DNA of 64,000 bases, taken from assembly GCF_900101045.1 (NCBI RefSeq), contig NZ_FNFN01000001.1:806001-870000 (forward strand). Direction: 5' to 3'. Of the stretch, positions 34,899 to 44,652 are shown piece after piece. The notes beneath the pieces are model-generated. The model was not told where the DNA came from, made no database searches, and was given only the letters and a program-made list of their open reading frames with translations. Numbering within the stretch: the first letter of the stretch is position 1; every line of letters begins with the position of its first letter. The position numbers and the translations under genes were made by a program. This DNA comes from Nocardioides sp. YR527 (lineage in GTDB: Bacteria > Actinomycetota > Actinomycetes > Propionibacteriales > Nocardioidaceae).

Positions 34899-35393
34899 TC
34901 AGAGCACCTTGGTGCCGTACATCTCCCCCAGCGGGTCGGCGAGGAGCTCGAGCCGCTCGCCGTCAGGCCCCTTGAAGTAGATCGACGTCTTCGACTCGAT
35001 CATGTAGTCGACCTCCGCGTCGTCGAGCTTGGCGCGCAGGTAGTCCCACTTCTCGGAGGTCACCGAGATCGCGATGTGGTGCAGCCCGCCGAGCACCTCG
35101 GCGTACGGGCCCAGGTCGAGCCCGGGAAGCGTGAAGAAGGCCAGCAGGTTGCCCGCCCCGACGTCGAAGAAGAAGTGGTCGGAGCCGGCGTAGTCGCGGT
35201 TCTCGAAGATCTCGGTCAGCGGGAACTCCAGGAGCCCCTGGTAGAAGTCGATCGACCTGCGTACGTCCGAGGAGAGCAGCGCGGCGTGGTGGATGCCGCG
35301 GGCCGTGCTGGCCGGGCGGGCGCCCTCCTCGCGGAGGTACTCCTTCTTGATTCGCTCACGGTCCTTCGTGATGAAGTCCATGTCGATGCTCAT
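34899..35393 (-). CDS. VOC-family (glyoxalase/dioxygenase-fold) protein
   Basis: A 164-residue vicinal-oxygen-chelate protein with two beta-alpha-beta-beta-beta modules. Probable metal ligands are the His of GIHHAALL (about residue 35), the His of GGLHHIAISV and the Glu of GERLELLADP. This supports a metal-dependent lyase, dioxygenase or isomerase; the substrate is unknown. It lies 25 nt downstream of the maleylpyruvate-isomerase-like gene on the same strand, which suggests an aromatic or thiol-linked catabolic pair. Confidence 0.8.
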   Translation of the reverse strand: MSIDMDFITKDRERIKKEYLREEGARPASTARGIHHAALLSSDVRRSIDFYQGLLEFPLTEIFENRDYAGSDHFFFDVGAGNLLAFFTLPGLDLGPYAEVLGGLHHIAISVTSEKWDYLRAKLDDAEVDYMIESKTSIYFKGPDGERLELLADPLGEMYGTKVL

Positions 35394-35418
35394 CGTGCTC
35401 TCCTCATGCCATGACTCT

Positions 35419-36237
35419 TCAGATCCTGTAGAAGCTCGACAGGAACTCGGCGGCGACCGCTGTGTCGCCGTTGACGGTGCCGGCGTTGATCCGGCCGTAG
35501 GCGGTCAGCACGAAGCTGGCCGGGTCGAAGTCGATGACGGTCTCCACGCCCTCGAGCGAGCCGGGCTCCTGCTGGAGGCCCTCGGCGCCGAGCGTCATCC
35601 TGGTGCCTCCGGCGTGGGCGCCGGAGGTGATGTTGATGCCGACCTCGATCGGCTTCTCCGCGGGCGTACGCGCGACGGTGTTGGCCCACAAGATGTTGCA
35701 CAGCGGGATCAGCATGTCCGCGGAGTCGGCGGCCAGCGCGTGCGGCCTGCCGAGTCCCTCGCGGATGTCCCAGCTGTGGAGCGTGTAGTCGACCAGCGCG
35801 AAGACCGGGTAGAACGCCGCCGGAAGCGGGCCCATGTACTTGTGCGGGACCGCGAGGCCCGTCCACTCCTCGGCGCTGAGACCCTCGAAGATCTCCAGCT
35901 CCCGGGCCAGCGCCGTCCGCAGCCGCTCGATCAGCTCGACACGCGGAAGCGCCTCGAACTGGCGGGCACCCGCGTCGACATGGACGGCCATGTCGGTGAG
36001 CGGCGCCGAGGCGGGCCCATCGCCCTTGCCGGCGGCGGCGTCGAAGCCGACGAAGTAGGTCTCGGTGGTGTCGACCAGGTGGCCGACGACGTTCGCGGCC
36101 GTCCACTCCCCCGCGGCGGTCGGGCCGCCCCAGGCCTCGTCGGTGGCGACGAGCGCGAACATGCCTTCCGCCTCGCGGCGGACGAGGGCCAGCAGGGTCT
36201 CCTTGCTGGATGCATCCATGAAGTTCCACGTGCTCAT
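35419..36237 (-). CDS. Maleylpyruvate isomerase/DinB-like mycothiol-dependent family protein
   Basis: A 272-residue protein. The N-terminal DinB-like four-helix domain has metal-ligand His residues in NVVGHLVDTTETY and DYTLHSWDIREGLGRPH, as in mycothiol-dependent maleylpyruvate isomerases. The C-terminal ~80 residues form an SCP2-like/MDMPI_C domain (EVGINITSGAHAGGTRMTL). It is probably a mycothiol-dependent transferase or isomerase; the substrate is unknown. ATG 36237 (MSTWNFMDAS) was chosen over an upstream extension that reads as Ser/Arg-rich nonsense. It is divergent from the MarR regulator and followed by a VOC gene, so the three may form a small regulated unit. Confidence 0.78.
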   Translation of the reverse strand: MSTWNFMDASSKETLLALVRREAEGMFALVATDEAWGGPTAAGEWTAANVVGHLVDTTETYFVGFDAAAGKGDGPASAPLTDMAVHVDAGARQFEALPRVELIERLRTALARELEIFEGLSAEEWTGLAVPHKYMGPLPAAFYPVFALVDYTLHSWDIREGLGRPHALAADSADMLIPLCNILWANTVARTPAEKPIEVGINITSGAHAGGTRMTLGAEGLQQEPGSLEGVETVIDFDPASFVLTAYGRINAGTVNGDTAVAAEFLSSFYRI

Positions 36238-36352
36238 CAGTGGGATCCTCTCTGGCCGCGGCTCTGCGACCAGTCTAGTTTCTGCGTCAACAGTTGTCTT
36301 TCGCGGGCGGTGGTGCTGAAAGCACCGAATCCGACTCGGTAAGGTGTACCTC

Positions 36353-36844
36353 ATGGATGAGGTCAAGTGGCTCAGTAACGACGAGCAGGTCGCGTGGCGT
36401 GCCTGGCTCGCCGTCAACGCACAGCTCACCTCGCGGATGAACCGCGACCTCCAGGCCAAGAACGGTCTCTCCCTCGCCGACTATGACGTCCTGGTCAACC
36501 TGACCGATGTCCCGGACCGCTCGCTGCGGATGTACGAGCTCGGCGACAAGCTGCAGTGGGAGAAGAGCCGGCTCTCACGCCAGGTGATGCGGATGGCCGC
36601 GCGCGGCCTCGTCGAGCGCCGCGAGTGCCTCGATGACCGGCGTGGTGCCTTCGTCGACCTCACCCCGGCCGGGCTCGAGGCCATCGAGGCCGCCGCGCCT
36701 GAGCACGTGACGCTGATCCGTCAGGTCATGTTCGACGCCTTCACCGCCGAGGAGGTCGCCGCCCTGACCAAGCTCTACGAGGGCGTACTCGAGCGCCTCG
36801 AGGTCAGGCCTGCCCGGGCCGCCACGGACGGCTCCGCCGCCTAG
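36353..36844 (+). CDS. MarR-family transcriptional regulator
   Basis: A 163-residue winged-helix regulator with the MarR layout: a dimerisation helix, LSLADYDVLVNLTDVPDRSL, the recognition helix region LQWEKSRLSRQVMRM, and the wing RRECLDDRRGAFVDLTPAG. It is divergent from the maleylpyruvate-isomerase-like/VOC pair with 115 nt between, so it probably represses that pair and itself in response to a small aromatic or thiol-reactive ligand (inference). ATG 36353 has AAGG upstream. A strong bidirectional terminator follows at 36869-36903. Confidence 0.88.
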   Translation: MDEVKWLSNDEQVAWRAWLAVNAQLTSRMNRDLQAKNGLSLADYDVLVNLTDVPDRSLRMYELGDKLQWEKSRLSRQVMRMAARGLVERRECLDDRRGAFVDLTPAGLEAIEAAAPEHVTLIRQVMFDAFTAEEVAALTKLYEGVLERLEVRPARAATDGSAA

Positions 36845-36868
36845 CCCACCGGCCCACGACGTGGAACG

Positions 36869-36903
36869 AGGCCCGCAGGTCACCATCGGTGACCTGCGGG
36901 CCT
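36869..36903. terminator. Bidirectional hairpin terminator between marR and the subtilase
   Basis: Perfect 16-bp stem (36869-36884 with 36888-36903) and ATC triloop, between two convergent genes. There is no long T-run on either side, as is usual for actinobacterial terminators. Confidence 0.8.
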
Positions 36904-36916
36904 GTTCGTTGCGCTG

Positions 36917-39900
36917 CTAGCGCCTGACCCCGAAGGCCGAGACGACCTTCTGGGTCACCGCGTTGCCGGCGTCGTCGCGGGCGGTCGCCCGCAGCGAGAC
37001 CAGGTCGGCGCCGCGCGCGGGGATGCGCAGACGCGTCTCCCAGCGGTCACCGTCCTTGCGCAGCTTCACCGCGGTCCAGGTCGAACCACCGTCGTAGCTG
37101 ACCTCGAGCGTCGCCGCCTTCACCGCGCCGGCGCGCTCGGCGCCGGGCACCGTGTAGGGCACCACCGCGAACGGGACCTCGGAGCCGGCGCGCACCGTGC
37201 CGTCCAGCGCCGTGTCCAGGTCGTAGTCGAGCTGGAGCAGCGGCAGCGGCGTACCGGACTCACCGTCGGGGACCGGGTCCGCCTGGTCGGCCACGAACGT
37301 CCAGGACGTACGCGTGCTGGTCGAGTAGCGGTGGGCGTCGCCGGCCGCGTCGGTGTCGATCTCGAACCGGTACGTCTGCGGGCCCTCGGCAACGGGGACG
37401 CTCGTCTGGACCGCGTGGCCGATGTTCTTCCGGATGAGGGTCTCGCCCCGGTAGAGCCTCGACTCGACGGGAGTCTCGCCCCACGGGAACCCGCCGGTGA
37501 TCCCGGCCGGTCCGCTGGAGTCGGGGACGTTGACCTGGAACCAGTCACCGCTGTGACGCGGCCCCCAGTAGCCGTCGCCCGTACGAGGCGCCGTCACCGG
37601 AGCGAACCAGTTGCGCACCGTGGTGCTGCGCGGCTTGTACGCCTGGCGCACGCCCCGCTGCTCCCAGGTGCTCTCGTGCTCCACGTTCTCGTACCAGGTG
37701 ACGCCGTCGTAGGTGGAGACGTAGTCGGTCCGGTCGGTCGCCGTGGGCTGCCACGCGCGGACGCTGAGGCACGGCGGCCACTGGTAGTCGCGGCAGTCGG
37801 CTCGGTCGTCGACGGCGAGCCGCCCCTCGGTGTCGTTGTAACGGCTCTCCACGGTGGCGAGCTGTCGGGTGGTCGGCGCCAGGGCCAGCTCGGCCGGGAT
37901 CTGGCCGGGCCAGCTCTTGGAGACGTCGTAGAGGTAGCTCGGGAACTCCACGGCCATGCCCTCGAGGGTCACCTTGCCCTTCTCGGCGGCGGCCACGAGC
38001 TTCTCGCCCGCGGCCGACCGCAGCGAGACGACGGGCAGCGTGTCCTGGGTGACGAAGTCGACCAGCGGGCCCGGACGGTCGTTGACGACCACGAGCAGAG
38101 CGGCACCGGCAGCCTGGGCGGCGGCCTCCCGCTCCTCGGCGGTGACGGCGTCGTCCCTGGTCACGAGCACGGCGCGCCCCTTGGCGTCGACACCCTCGTA
38201 GTCGGCGGAGGTGCCCTTGCCCGCCGCGACGGCCCGCAGCGAGACCCGGCCGTCGAGCCTGGCCGAGCCGAGCTGGTAGGTCGGGTCGAAGGCGATCGGG
38301 CGCGAACTGCGGGCGGTCACGTCGAGTGCCGGCTCGGTGGCCCGCCAGCGCACGGCGAAGTCGAACTCGGCGCTGTCGACGGGGCCGGTGGTCTCGGCGT
38401 AGAACGAGTCGACGGCGACCGGGATCGCGTAGGTGGCGCCGAAGGTCGCGTAGAGCCCGCCGATGCCGGAGTCGTTGAAGAACTGGAACCGGCGGTAGGC
38501 GACGTCGCTGTCCTTGGGCGTCTTCAGGGTGAGCTCGTCGGCGTCGCGTGCGTCGAGCACGAGGGACTGGTCCTTGTCGCTGACCACGACCTGCGGGTCG
38601 CCGACCAGCGCGACTCCGGTCGATCCGGGCCCTGCGGAGCCGGCGACGTCGAGGAACGCCGTGGCCGAGTAGATGCCGGGCTGCAGGCGCTGGGTCGGCA
38701 CCGTGCCGGTAGCCGGGTCGATCGGCAGGCTGCTGACGAACTGGTCGCCGTAGCGGTAGAAGTCGACGTACCCGCTGGCGGGCTCGCCGGACCGGTCGAG
38801 CGCGGTGATGTCGAGGCCGTAGCGCTCCTCCTCCTTGACCAGCGCGGTCGCGGTGCGCACGGTGATCTCGCCGGAGGCGTCGGTCGCGACGACGGCCCCG
38901 CTGTACTTGCCGGCGAGCGTCGCGTCGTCGGCGTCGGCCGTGATGGTGACCTCGGCGCTGCTGCCGGCCGGGACCACGACCTGGTCGGCTGACAGCGAGA
39001 CCAGGTCGCTCGGCTTGCCGTCCGGGCCGGTGACGTCGGTGCTCAGCGCGAGCGTGACATCGGCGTCGGTCGAGTTGGTGTAGGTGACGGTGCCGCTGGC
39101 GGGCTCGTCACCGTCGTGCGGCCAGCCGTAGAAGCCGAGGAACCCGTCACCGGAGCCGTCCACGCCGTCGAGAGCGGCGGGCACGTCGAGGCGGCCGGTG
39201 CCGACCTCGTACGCCGGGGCATCGATGTCCGCGGCCGAGGAGACCAGCGCCTTCTTGAGCTCGGCGCCGGTGAGGTCGGGGTGGGCGCCCTTGACGATCG
39301 CCGCGGCGCCTGCGACGTGCGGGGTGGCCATCGAGGTGCCGTTCATCGAGCGGTACCAGCCCTCGCCGGACGACTGCTGAGACCTGGCCGCGACGATGCC
39401 GACGCCGGGCGCGGTCAGATCGGGCTTGATCGCGTGGTCGCCGACCCGGGGGCCGTAGCTGGAGAAGTCGGCGCGTACGTCCTCGTCGTCGACCGCGCCG
39501 ACGGTGAGTGCGGCGTCCGCGGTGCCGGGGCTGCCGAGCGAGCCCTCGGCGTAGCTGTTGCCGGCAGCGACGACGAAGAGCGCACCGGTCTCCTCGCTCA
39601 GCGCGTTGAGCGCCTGCGCCATCGGGTCGGTGCCGTCGTTGAGGCTGGAGTCACCGAGGCTCATCGAGACGATGTCGGCGTTCGCCGCGCCCCACTCCAT
39701 GCCCGCGATGATCCAGGAGTCCTGGCCGTAGCCCTGGTTGTCGAGCACCTTGCCGACCAGCAGGTCGGCGCCCGGGGCGACGCCCTTGTAGAGGCCCTCG
39801 CTGGCGGAGCCGGTGCCCAGGACCGTGGAGGCGACGTGGGTGCCGTGGCCGTGCAGATCGCTGGTGGCCTCCTCGCCCGGGACGAACGACTGCGCGCCGT

Positions 39901-40714
39901 CGACCTGGTCGGCCACGTCGGGGTGGGTGGCGTCGATGCCGGTGTCGAGGACAGCGACAGTGGCGCCCTTGCCCTCGAAGCCCGCGGCCCATGCCTCGGG
40001 CGCACCGATCTGCGCGGTGCTGCGGTCCAGGGTCGTCTCGGCCTTGCCGTCGAGCCAGATCTTCTCGACACCGCCGCCGAGCTTCCCGGCAGCGCCGGCC
40101 GAGCGCGTCGAAGCGCCGTCGTCCGCGGCCACCGCCGACCAGAATGCGGGCGCCTTCTTCTTGCTCACCTCGACGGCGTCGGCGTCGATGCTGGGCAGGT
40201 CGAGCGTACGTTCCGTGCCCGGCAGCTTCGCCGCCTTGGCGCGGGTCGAGGCCTGCTCCAGGATCAGCGGAGTGGCCGCGACCGTTTCGTCGTCGTAGCG
40301 CATCTCCAGGAGGGCGGTCACGTCGAAGAGACGGCGGTCGAGGGTGTTCGCGGCCAGGTAGGGCTTGGCCGCGGTGGGGATCGCGTAGAGGTGGTCGCCC
40401 ACCTGCTGGGTCTCGATCGCGCCGGCGGCGGAGTCGAACCCGAGGGTCAGGACGCCGTCGTCGGTCGCGGTCACGTCGACGACGTCGCCGGTCACGAGGG
40501 TGATCGTGGTCTTGCCGTCGTCGAGGGCGGGCGTACGTGGTGCCGCGCCGGCCGTGGTGCGGCCGGCGTCGGACCGGGGGCCCTCAGGCGTGGGGTCGGT
40601 GCCTGGGGTCGCATGCGCGCTGGTGGCCATGGTCGCGACCAGGGCCGTCGCAGCAGCAGCTGCCGCGACGGCCTTGGTGGCGGCCGTCAAGCCGGGGGTG
40701 GTTGGGGGTCTCAT
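36917..40714 (-). CDS. Secreted S8-family serine peptidase (subtilase), large
   Basis: A 1265-residue exported subtilisin-like protease. An Ala-rich signal peptide is at 8-40 (ending SAHA), followed by a propeptide-like region to about 225. The catalytic domain holds Asp257 (VLDTGID), His293 (HGTHVAS) and Ser461 (NGTSMATPHVAG). A long C-terminal part follows with Ig-like and possible PA-type domains (DRPGPLVDFVTQ region) and no sortase motif, so it is probably released. ATG 40714 was chosen; a TTG six codons earlier is possible. It is divergent from a TrmB/LuxR-like regulator (116 nt), which probably controls it. Such large subtilases serve in nutrient scavenging or development in actinomycetes. 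Confidence 0.92.
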   Translation of the reverse strand: MRPPTTPGLTAATKAVAAAAAATALVATMATSAHATPGTDPTPEGPRSDAGRTTAGAAPRTPALDDGKTTITLVTGDVVDVTATDDGVLTLGFDSAAGAIETQQVGDHLYAIPTAAKPYLAANTLDRRLFDVTALLEMRYDDETVAATPLILEQASTRAKAAKLPGTERTLDLPSIDADAVEVSKKKAPAFWSAVAADDGASTRSAGAAGKLGGGVEKIWLDGKAETTLDRSTAQIGAPEAWAAGFEGKGATVAVLDTGIDATHPDVADQVDGAQSFVPGEEATSDLHGHGTHVASTVLGTGSASEGLYKGVAPGADLLVGKVLDNQGYGQDSWIIAGMEWGAANADIVSMSLGDSSLNDGTDPMAQALNALSEETGALFVVAAGNSYAEGSLGSPGTADAALTVGAVDDEDVRADFSSYGPRVGDHAIKPDLTAPGVGIVAARSQQSSGEGWYRSMNGTSMATPHVAGAAAIVKGAHPDLTGAELKKALVSSAADIDAPAYEVGTGRLDVPAALDGVDGSGDGFLGFYGWPHDGDEPASGTVTYTNSTDADVTLALSTDVTGPDGKPSDLVSLSADQVVVPAGSSAEVTITADADDATLAGKYSGAVVATDASGEITVRTATALVKEEERYGLDITALDRSGEPASGYVDFYRYGDQFVSSLPIDPATGTVPTQRLQPGIYSATAFLDVAGSAGPGSTGVALVGDPQVVVSDKDQSLVLDARDADELTLKTPKDSDVAYRRFQFFNDSGIGGLYATFGATYAIPVAVDSFYAETTGPVDSAEFDFAVRWRATEPALDVTARSSRPIAFDPTYQLGSARLDGRVSLRAVAAGKGTSADYEGVDAKGRAVLVTRDDAVTAEEREAAAQAAGAALLVVVNDRPGPLVDFVTQDTLPVVSLRSAAGEKLVAAAEKGKVTLEGMAVEFPSYLYDVSKSWPGQIPAELALAPTTRQLATVESRYNDTEGRLAVDDRADCRDYQWPPCLSVRAWQPTATDRTDYVSTYDGVTWYENVEHESTWEQRGVRQAYKPRSTTVRNWFAPVTAPRTGDGYWGPRHSGDWFQVNVPDSSGPAGITGGFPWGETPVESRLYRGETLIRKNIGHAVQTSVPVAEGPQTYRFEIDTDAAGDAHRYSTSTRTSWTFVADQADPVPDGESGTPLPLLQLDYDLDTALDGTVRAGSEVPFAVVPYTVPGAERAGAVKAATLEVSYDGGSTWTAVKLRKDGDRWETRLRIPARGADLVSLRATARDDAGNAVTQKVVSAFGVRR

Positions 40715-40830
40715 GGAGATGGACCCTGTCAATGCGGCGCGACACGCGACAAGAGCGATGCGGTGGCGGTTTTACGGCATGGCGAGACTCCGTCAGCGCC
40801 GGAACACCCGCTGCCTGTCGCAGAACTGAC

Positions 40831-41862
40831 ATGCTCGGCGACGTGCTCGGTCTGACCCCTGATGAGACCCTCGCCTACGGCGAGCTCATCACCATGCCCT
40901 CCGCCACTGCCGCCGAGTTCGCGGCCGCCCTCAGCGCCTTCGGCACCTCCCCGGGGGAGGCTCATCTGCTGCTGCGCCGGCTCGAGGAGTACGGCCTGGC
41001 CGCGCGGATCACCGGAGACGATCGGCGCTTCGCCGCCGCCCCGCCCGCGATCGCGCTCGGCGCGCTGCTCGCCCGGCAGCAGGACGAGGTGCGGCATGCC
41101 GAGATCGAGCTCAGCCGGCTCGACGAGGCCTACCGGGTGGCCGCCGCCGGCCGCGGCCCCACCGACGTGGTCGACGTGATCCACGGCGAGGACGCCGTGC
41201 GGCACCGGTTCGAGCAGGTCCAGCTCGGCGCGCGCGAGCGGGTGGATGCGTTCGTACGCCCGCCGGTGATCGTGACCTCCAGCCAGGAGAACTCGGCCGA
41301 GAACAAGGCCGTCGCGCGCGGGGTGCTCTATCGCGTCGTCGTGGAGCGCAGCATGCTCGAGAGCCACGATGTGACGGTCGACGAGGCGATCGAGGCGACC
41401 GACGCGGGCGAGGAGGTCAGGTTCGCCGATCAGGTGCCGCTCAAGCTCATCATCGTCGACCGGCGGCTCGCCCTGATGCCGCTGACCTCCTCCGGCGACG
41501 TCGTCGGTGCGCTGCTGGTCCGGGAGAGCACGCTGCTCGACGCGCTGATCGCACTCTTCGAGAACGTGTGGGACCAGGCGACACCGATGCTGGTGGGCAC
41601 CTCAGGGCTCACCGGCGACGTCGCGCAGCAGGTCGACGACGAGGACGCGCAGGTCCTCGGGCTGCTGCTCGCCGGGCTCACCGACCAGGCCGTCGCCAAA
41701 CAGCTCGGTACGTCGCTACGCACCGTGCAGCGCAGGGTGCGAGCACTGCTGGACCTGGCCGGTGTGGAGACCCGGATGCAGCTCGGCTGGCACGCCGCGA
41801 ACAACGGCTGGGTGCAGGCAGGGGCGGACGGCCAGCTGCCGCCCACCCCTGATTCCGACTAG
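40831..41862 (+). CDS. Transcriptional regulator with TrmB-like and LuxR-type HTH regions
   Basis: A 343-residue regulator. The N-terminus resembles a TrmB-type winged HTH that pairs sequence patterns across residues 1-85 ([31 protein letters not shown]). A central domain follows ([26 protein letters not shown]), and the C-terminal HTH has [20 protein letters not shown] then [17 protein letters not shown]. Genes of this kind are frequently found beside secreted subtilases in actinobacteria. The ATG at 40831 is the first in frame after the divergent spacer. The 3' end overlaps der by 4 nt (convergent). Confidence 0.78.
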   Translation: MLGDVLGLTPDETLAYGELITMPSATAAEFAAALSAFGTSPGEAHLLLRRLEEYGLAARITGDDRRFAAAPPAIALGALLARQQDEVRHAEIELSRLDEAYRVAAAGRGPTDVVDVIHGEDAVRHRFEQVQLGARERVDAFVRPPVIVTSSQENSAENKAVARGVLYRVVVERSMLESHDVTVDEAIEATDAGEEVRFADQVPLKLIIVDRRLALMPLTSSGDVVGALLVRESTLLDALIALFENVWDQATPMLVGTSGLTGDVAQQVDDEDAQVLGLLLAGLTDQAVAKQLGTSLRTVQRRVRALLDLAGVETRMQLGWHAANNGWVQAGADGQLPPTPDSD

Positions 41863-43247
41863 CGCTTGCGCTTCTCCCGGACCCGCTGCTGGAGCACGAT
41901 CGGGGTGCCGGCGAAGCCGAACTCCTCGCGCAGCCGGCGCTCGATGAAGCGCTCGTAGGAGGCCTCGAGCTTGCCGCTGGTGAACAGGACGAACGTCGGC
42001 GGCGCGGTCGAGGGCTGGGTGCCGAAGAGGATCTTCGGCTGCTTGCCGGACCGGACCGGGTGCGGGTGCTCGGCGACGAGGCGCCCGAGGAACGAGTTGA
42101 GCGCACCGGTGCCGATCCGCGTCTCCCAGCCCTCGAGGGCCTTGTCGAGAGCCGGGACCAGGCGGTCGACGTGCCAGCCGGTGCGAGCGGTGACGTTGAT
42201 CCGCGGGGCCCACTGCACCTGGACGAGCTCGCGCTCGATCTCGCGGTCGAGCTGCCAGCGGCGCTCCTCGTCGACGAGGTCCCACTTGTTGAACGCGATC
42301 ACCAGCGCCCGGCCGGCCTCGCGGACGGTCTGCAGGATCCGGATGTCCTGCTCGGAGATCTTCTCCCCGCCGTCGAGGACCAGCACGGCAACCTCGGCGC
42401 GGTCGATCGCGGTCGTGGTGCGCAGGGAGGCGTAGTACTCGTGGCCCGAGGCCTCCTTGACCCGCTTGCGGATCCCGGCGGTGTCGATGAAGCGCCACTC
42501 GCGGCCGCCGAGCTCGATCAGCTCGTCGACCGGGTCGACGGTGGTGCCGGCGACGTTGTCGACGACCGCCCGCTCCTCCTTGGCGAGCTTGTTCAGCAGG
42601 CTCGACTTGCCGACGTTGGGCTTGCCGACCAGGGCGATCCGGCGCGGGCCGCCGATCTCGGTGCCCTCGGGAAGCGGCGGCGGGTCGGGAAGCACCGCGA
42701 GGATCGCGTCGAGCATGTCGCCCGAGCCGCGGCCGTGCAGCGCGGAGACCGGCCACGGCTCGCCGAGCCCGAGGTTCCACAGCGCGGCCGCCTCGGCCTC
42801 GGTGCGCATGTCGTCGACCTTGTTGGCGGCCAGGACGACCGGCTTGCCGGACTTGCGCAGGATGCGTACGACAGCCTCGTCGGCGTCGGTGATGCCGACG
42901 GTCGCGTCGACCACGAAGAGGACGGCGTCTGCCAGGGAGACCGCGATCTCGGCCTGGGCGGCGATCCGCTCGGCCAGACCCTGGGCGTCGGGGTCCCAGC
43001 CGCCGGTGTCGACCAGCGTGAACGCCTTGCCGTTCCAGTCGGCGTCGTAGGAGACGCGGTCGCGGGTCACGCCGGGAACATCTTGGACGACCGCCTCGCG
43101 GCGGCCGATGATCCGGTTGACCAGGGTCGACTTCCCGACGTTCGGGCGGCCGACGACCGCCAGCACCGGCAGCGGGCCGGTCGGGGTCTCGTCGGTCTCG
43201 TTCAGCTCGTCTCGTACGTCTTCATACGAAACGTCGGGGTCAGTCAT
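41859..43247 (-). CDS. der: Ribosome biogenesis GTPase Der (EngA)
   Basis: Essential double GTPase that assists 50S ribosome assembly. It has 462 residues. The first G domain has GRPNVGKST at 33-41, DTGGWDP and NKVD; the second has GKPNVGKSS near 209, DTAGIRKR and NKWDL; a C-terminal KH-like domain ends in a basic tail (VREKRKR). All motifs are intact. The start overlaps the plsC stop by 8 nt, completing the order tyrA-cmk-plsC-der conserved in many actinobacteria. Confidence 0.97.
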   Translation of the reverse strand: MTDPDVSYEDVRDELNETDETPTGPLPVLAVVGRPNVGKSTLVNRIIGRREAVVQDVPGVTRDRVSYDADWNGKAFTLVDTGGWDPDAQGLAERIAAQAEIAVSLADAVLFVVDATVGITDADEAVVRILRKSGKPVVLAANKVDDMRTEAEAAALWNLGLGEPWPVSALHGRGSGDMLDAILAVLPDPPPLPEGTEIGGPRRIALVGKPNVGKSSLLNKLAKEERAVVDNVAGTTVDPVDELIELGGREWRFIDTAGIRKRVKEASGHEYYASLRTTTAIDRAEVAVLVLDGGEKISEQDIRILQTVREAGRALVIAFNKWDLVDEERRWQLDREIERELVQVQWAPRINVTARTGWHVDRLVPALDKALEGWETRIGTGALNSFLGRLVAEHPHPVRSGKQPKILFGTQPSTAPPTFVLFTSGKLEASYERFIERRLREEFGFAGTPIVLQQRVREKRKR

Positions 43248-43950
43248 TGTTCTCCTCGGTAGGTAGCGGACCGGGCAGCTCGCGACCGGTCAACGCCAGG
43301 GCATGGTCCTGTTGGACCTGCATGTGCTTCTGGAGCAAACCCGAGACATGCCCGACTTGTTCCCTGGTACGCGGCCAGCCTACGCGCTCGACGTGGAAAG
43401 GCTCGCCATAGACGATGTCGATCCGCGCACCTTTGTGCGGCAGTGACGAGACCCCGCCACCGGGATCGCGGCTGCCGAGCATCGTCACCGGCACGACCGG
43501 AGCACCCGAGGCGAGGGCGAGATAGGCGGCGCCACGGTTGAAGTGGGTCAGCTCGCCGGCACCGCGGGTGCCCTCGGGATAGATCCCCATCGCGTTGCCC
43601 TCGTGCAGCACCCGCAGCGCCACCTTCACCGCCGCCGGGTCGCTGCCGAAGCGGTAGAGCGGGATCTGGCCGGCCCAGCGCAGGAACGGCCCGAGGAACC
43701 AGTGCTCGAACATCTCCAGCTTCGTCAGCGCATGCACCGGACGCGGGGTGAAGATCGCCAGCAGCGGGCCGTCGATGACGCCGATGTGGTTGGACGCGAA
43801 GACGACCGGCCCGGTCGCCGGGATGTTGGCGGTCTCGTGCAGGCGCACGTCGAACCGGCGCCGGATCAGCCACCGGGCGTAGACGTTGAGGTGGTAGAGC
43901 GGCCAACGGGTGGGGTGCTCGACCCCATCCGTGTGTGGAAGGTCTCTCAC
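43240..43950 (-). CDS. Lysophospholipid acyltransferase (PlsC-like)
   Basis: A 236-residue membrane-associated 1-acyl-glycerol-3-phosphate acyltransferase-type enzyme. Motif I is NHIGVIDGP (HX4D), and motif III is YPEGTRG. A hydrophobic stretch at the N-terminal third allows membrane association. It probably acylates lysophosphatidate in phospholipid synthesis, though many genomes have several paralogues. It overlaps cmk by 4 nt and der by 8 nt, so it is part of the tyrA-cmk-plsC-der run. Confidence 0.9.
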   Translation of the reverse strand: MRDLPHTDGVEHPTRWPLYHLNVYARWLIRRRFDVRLHETANIPATGPVVFASNHIGVIDGPLLAIFTPRPVHALTKLEMFEHWFLGPFLRWAGQIPLYRFGSDPAAVKVALRVLHEGNAMGIYPEGTRGAGELTHFNRGAAYLALASGAPVVPVTMLGSRDPGGGVSSLPHKGARIDIVYGEPFHVERVGWPRTREQVGHVSGLLQKHMQVQQDHALALTGRELPGPLPTEENND

Positions 43951-44642
43951 TCCCCCGCCTTCTGCACCAGCTCGATCACCTGCTGGATGACCTCCTCCAG
44001 CGTGTAGGGCGTCGTGTCGAGGTGGGTGGCGCCTTCCGGCACGGCCGCACCGCCCTTGGTGGAGTCGATCTTGTCGCGGTTCTCCAGCGACGCGCGGACG
44101 GCCTCCGCGTCGGTGCCGCCCTCCTCGGCCGCGCGGCGGGCGGCGCGGGCGGCGGGGTCGGCGGTGACGTACAGCTTCAGGTCGGCCTCGGGCCAGACCG
44201 CGGTGCCGATGTCACGGCCCTCGACCACGATGCCGTTCCCGGCGGCGAGGGCCTGCTCGATCTCCTGCTTCTGGAGGGCGATCAGGCGGGCACGGACCTC
44301 GGGGACGGTGGCGACCGGGGAGACGGCCGCGTTGACCTGGTCGCCGCGGATCTCGACGGAGACGTCGGCGCCGTCGAGGGCGATCGTGGGGCCGAGCGGG
44401 TCGGTGCCGGAGGTGATCACCGGCTTGCCGGCCGCGGCGGCCACCGCGTCGGCGTCGTGCACGTCGATGTCGTTGCTGAGCATCCACCAGGTCATCGCCC
44501 GGTACATCGCGCCCGTGTCCAGGAAGCGCATCCCCAGGCGGTCGGCGACACCACGCGAGGTGCTCGACTTCCCGGAGCCGGAGGTGCCGTCGACGGCGAT
44601 GACGATGCTTGCGGGGTCAGTGGTGGGATTGCTGCTGCTCAC
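43947..44642 (-). CDS. cmk: Cytidylate kinase
   Basis: Phosphorylates CMP and dCMP in nucleotide synthesis. The 231-residue P-loop kinase has GTSGSGKSS near residue 20, LDTGAMYRAMTWW, the GRDIGTAVWPEA substrate motif and an RD-rich lid (ENRDKIDSTK). The start is GTG at 44642, 10 nt downstream of tyrA. The end overlaps the acyltransferase gene by 4 nt. Confidence 0.96.
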   Translation of the reverse strand: MSSSNPTTDPASIVIAVDGTSGSGKSSTSRGVADRLGMRFLDTGAMYRAMTWWMLSNDIDVHDADAVAAAAGKPVITSGTDPLGPTIALDGADVSVEIRGDQVNAAVSPVATVPEVRARLIALQKQEIEQALAAGNGIVVEGRDIGTAVWPEADLKLYVTADPAARAARRAAEEGGTDAEAVRASLENRDKIDSTKGGAAVPEGATHLDTTPYTLEEVIQQVIELVQKAGE

Positions 44643-44652
44643 GGGCGGGAGC

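Noticed and set aside
37331..38992. 553-codon + strand frame opposite the subtilase
   Set aside because: Low-complexity Gly/Arg/Val text; the opposite strand encodes the C-terminal domains of an intact subtilase.
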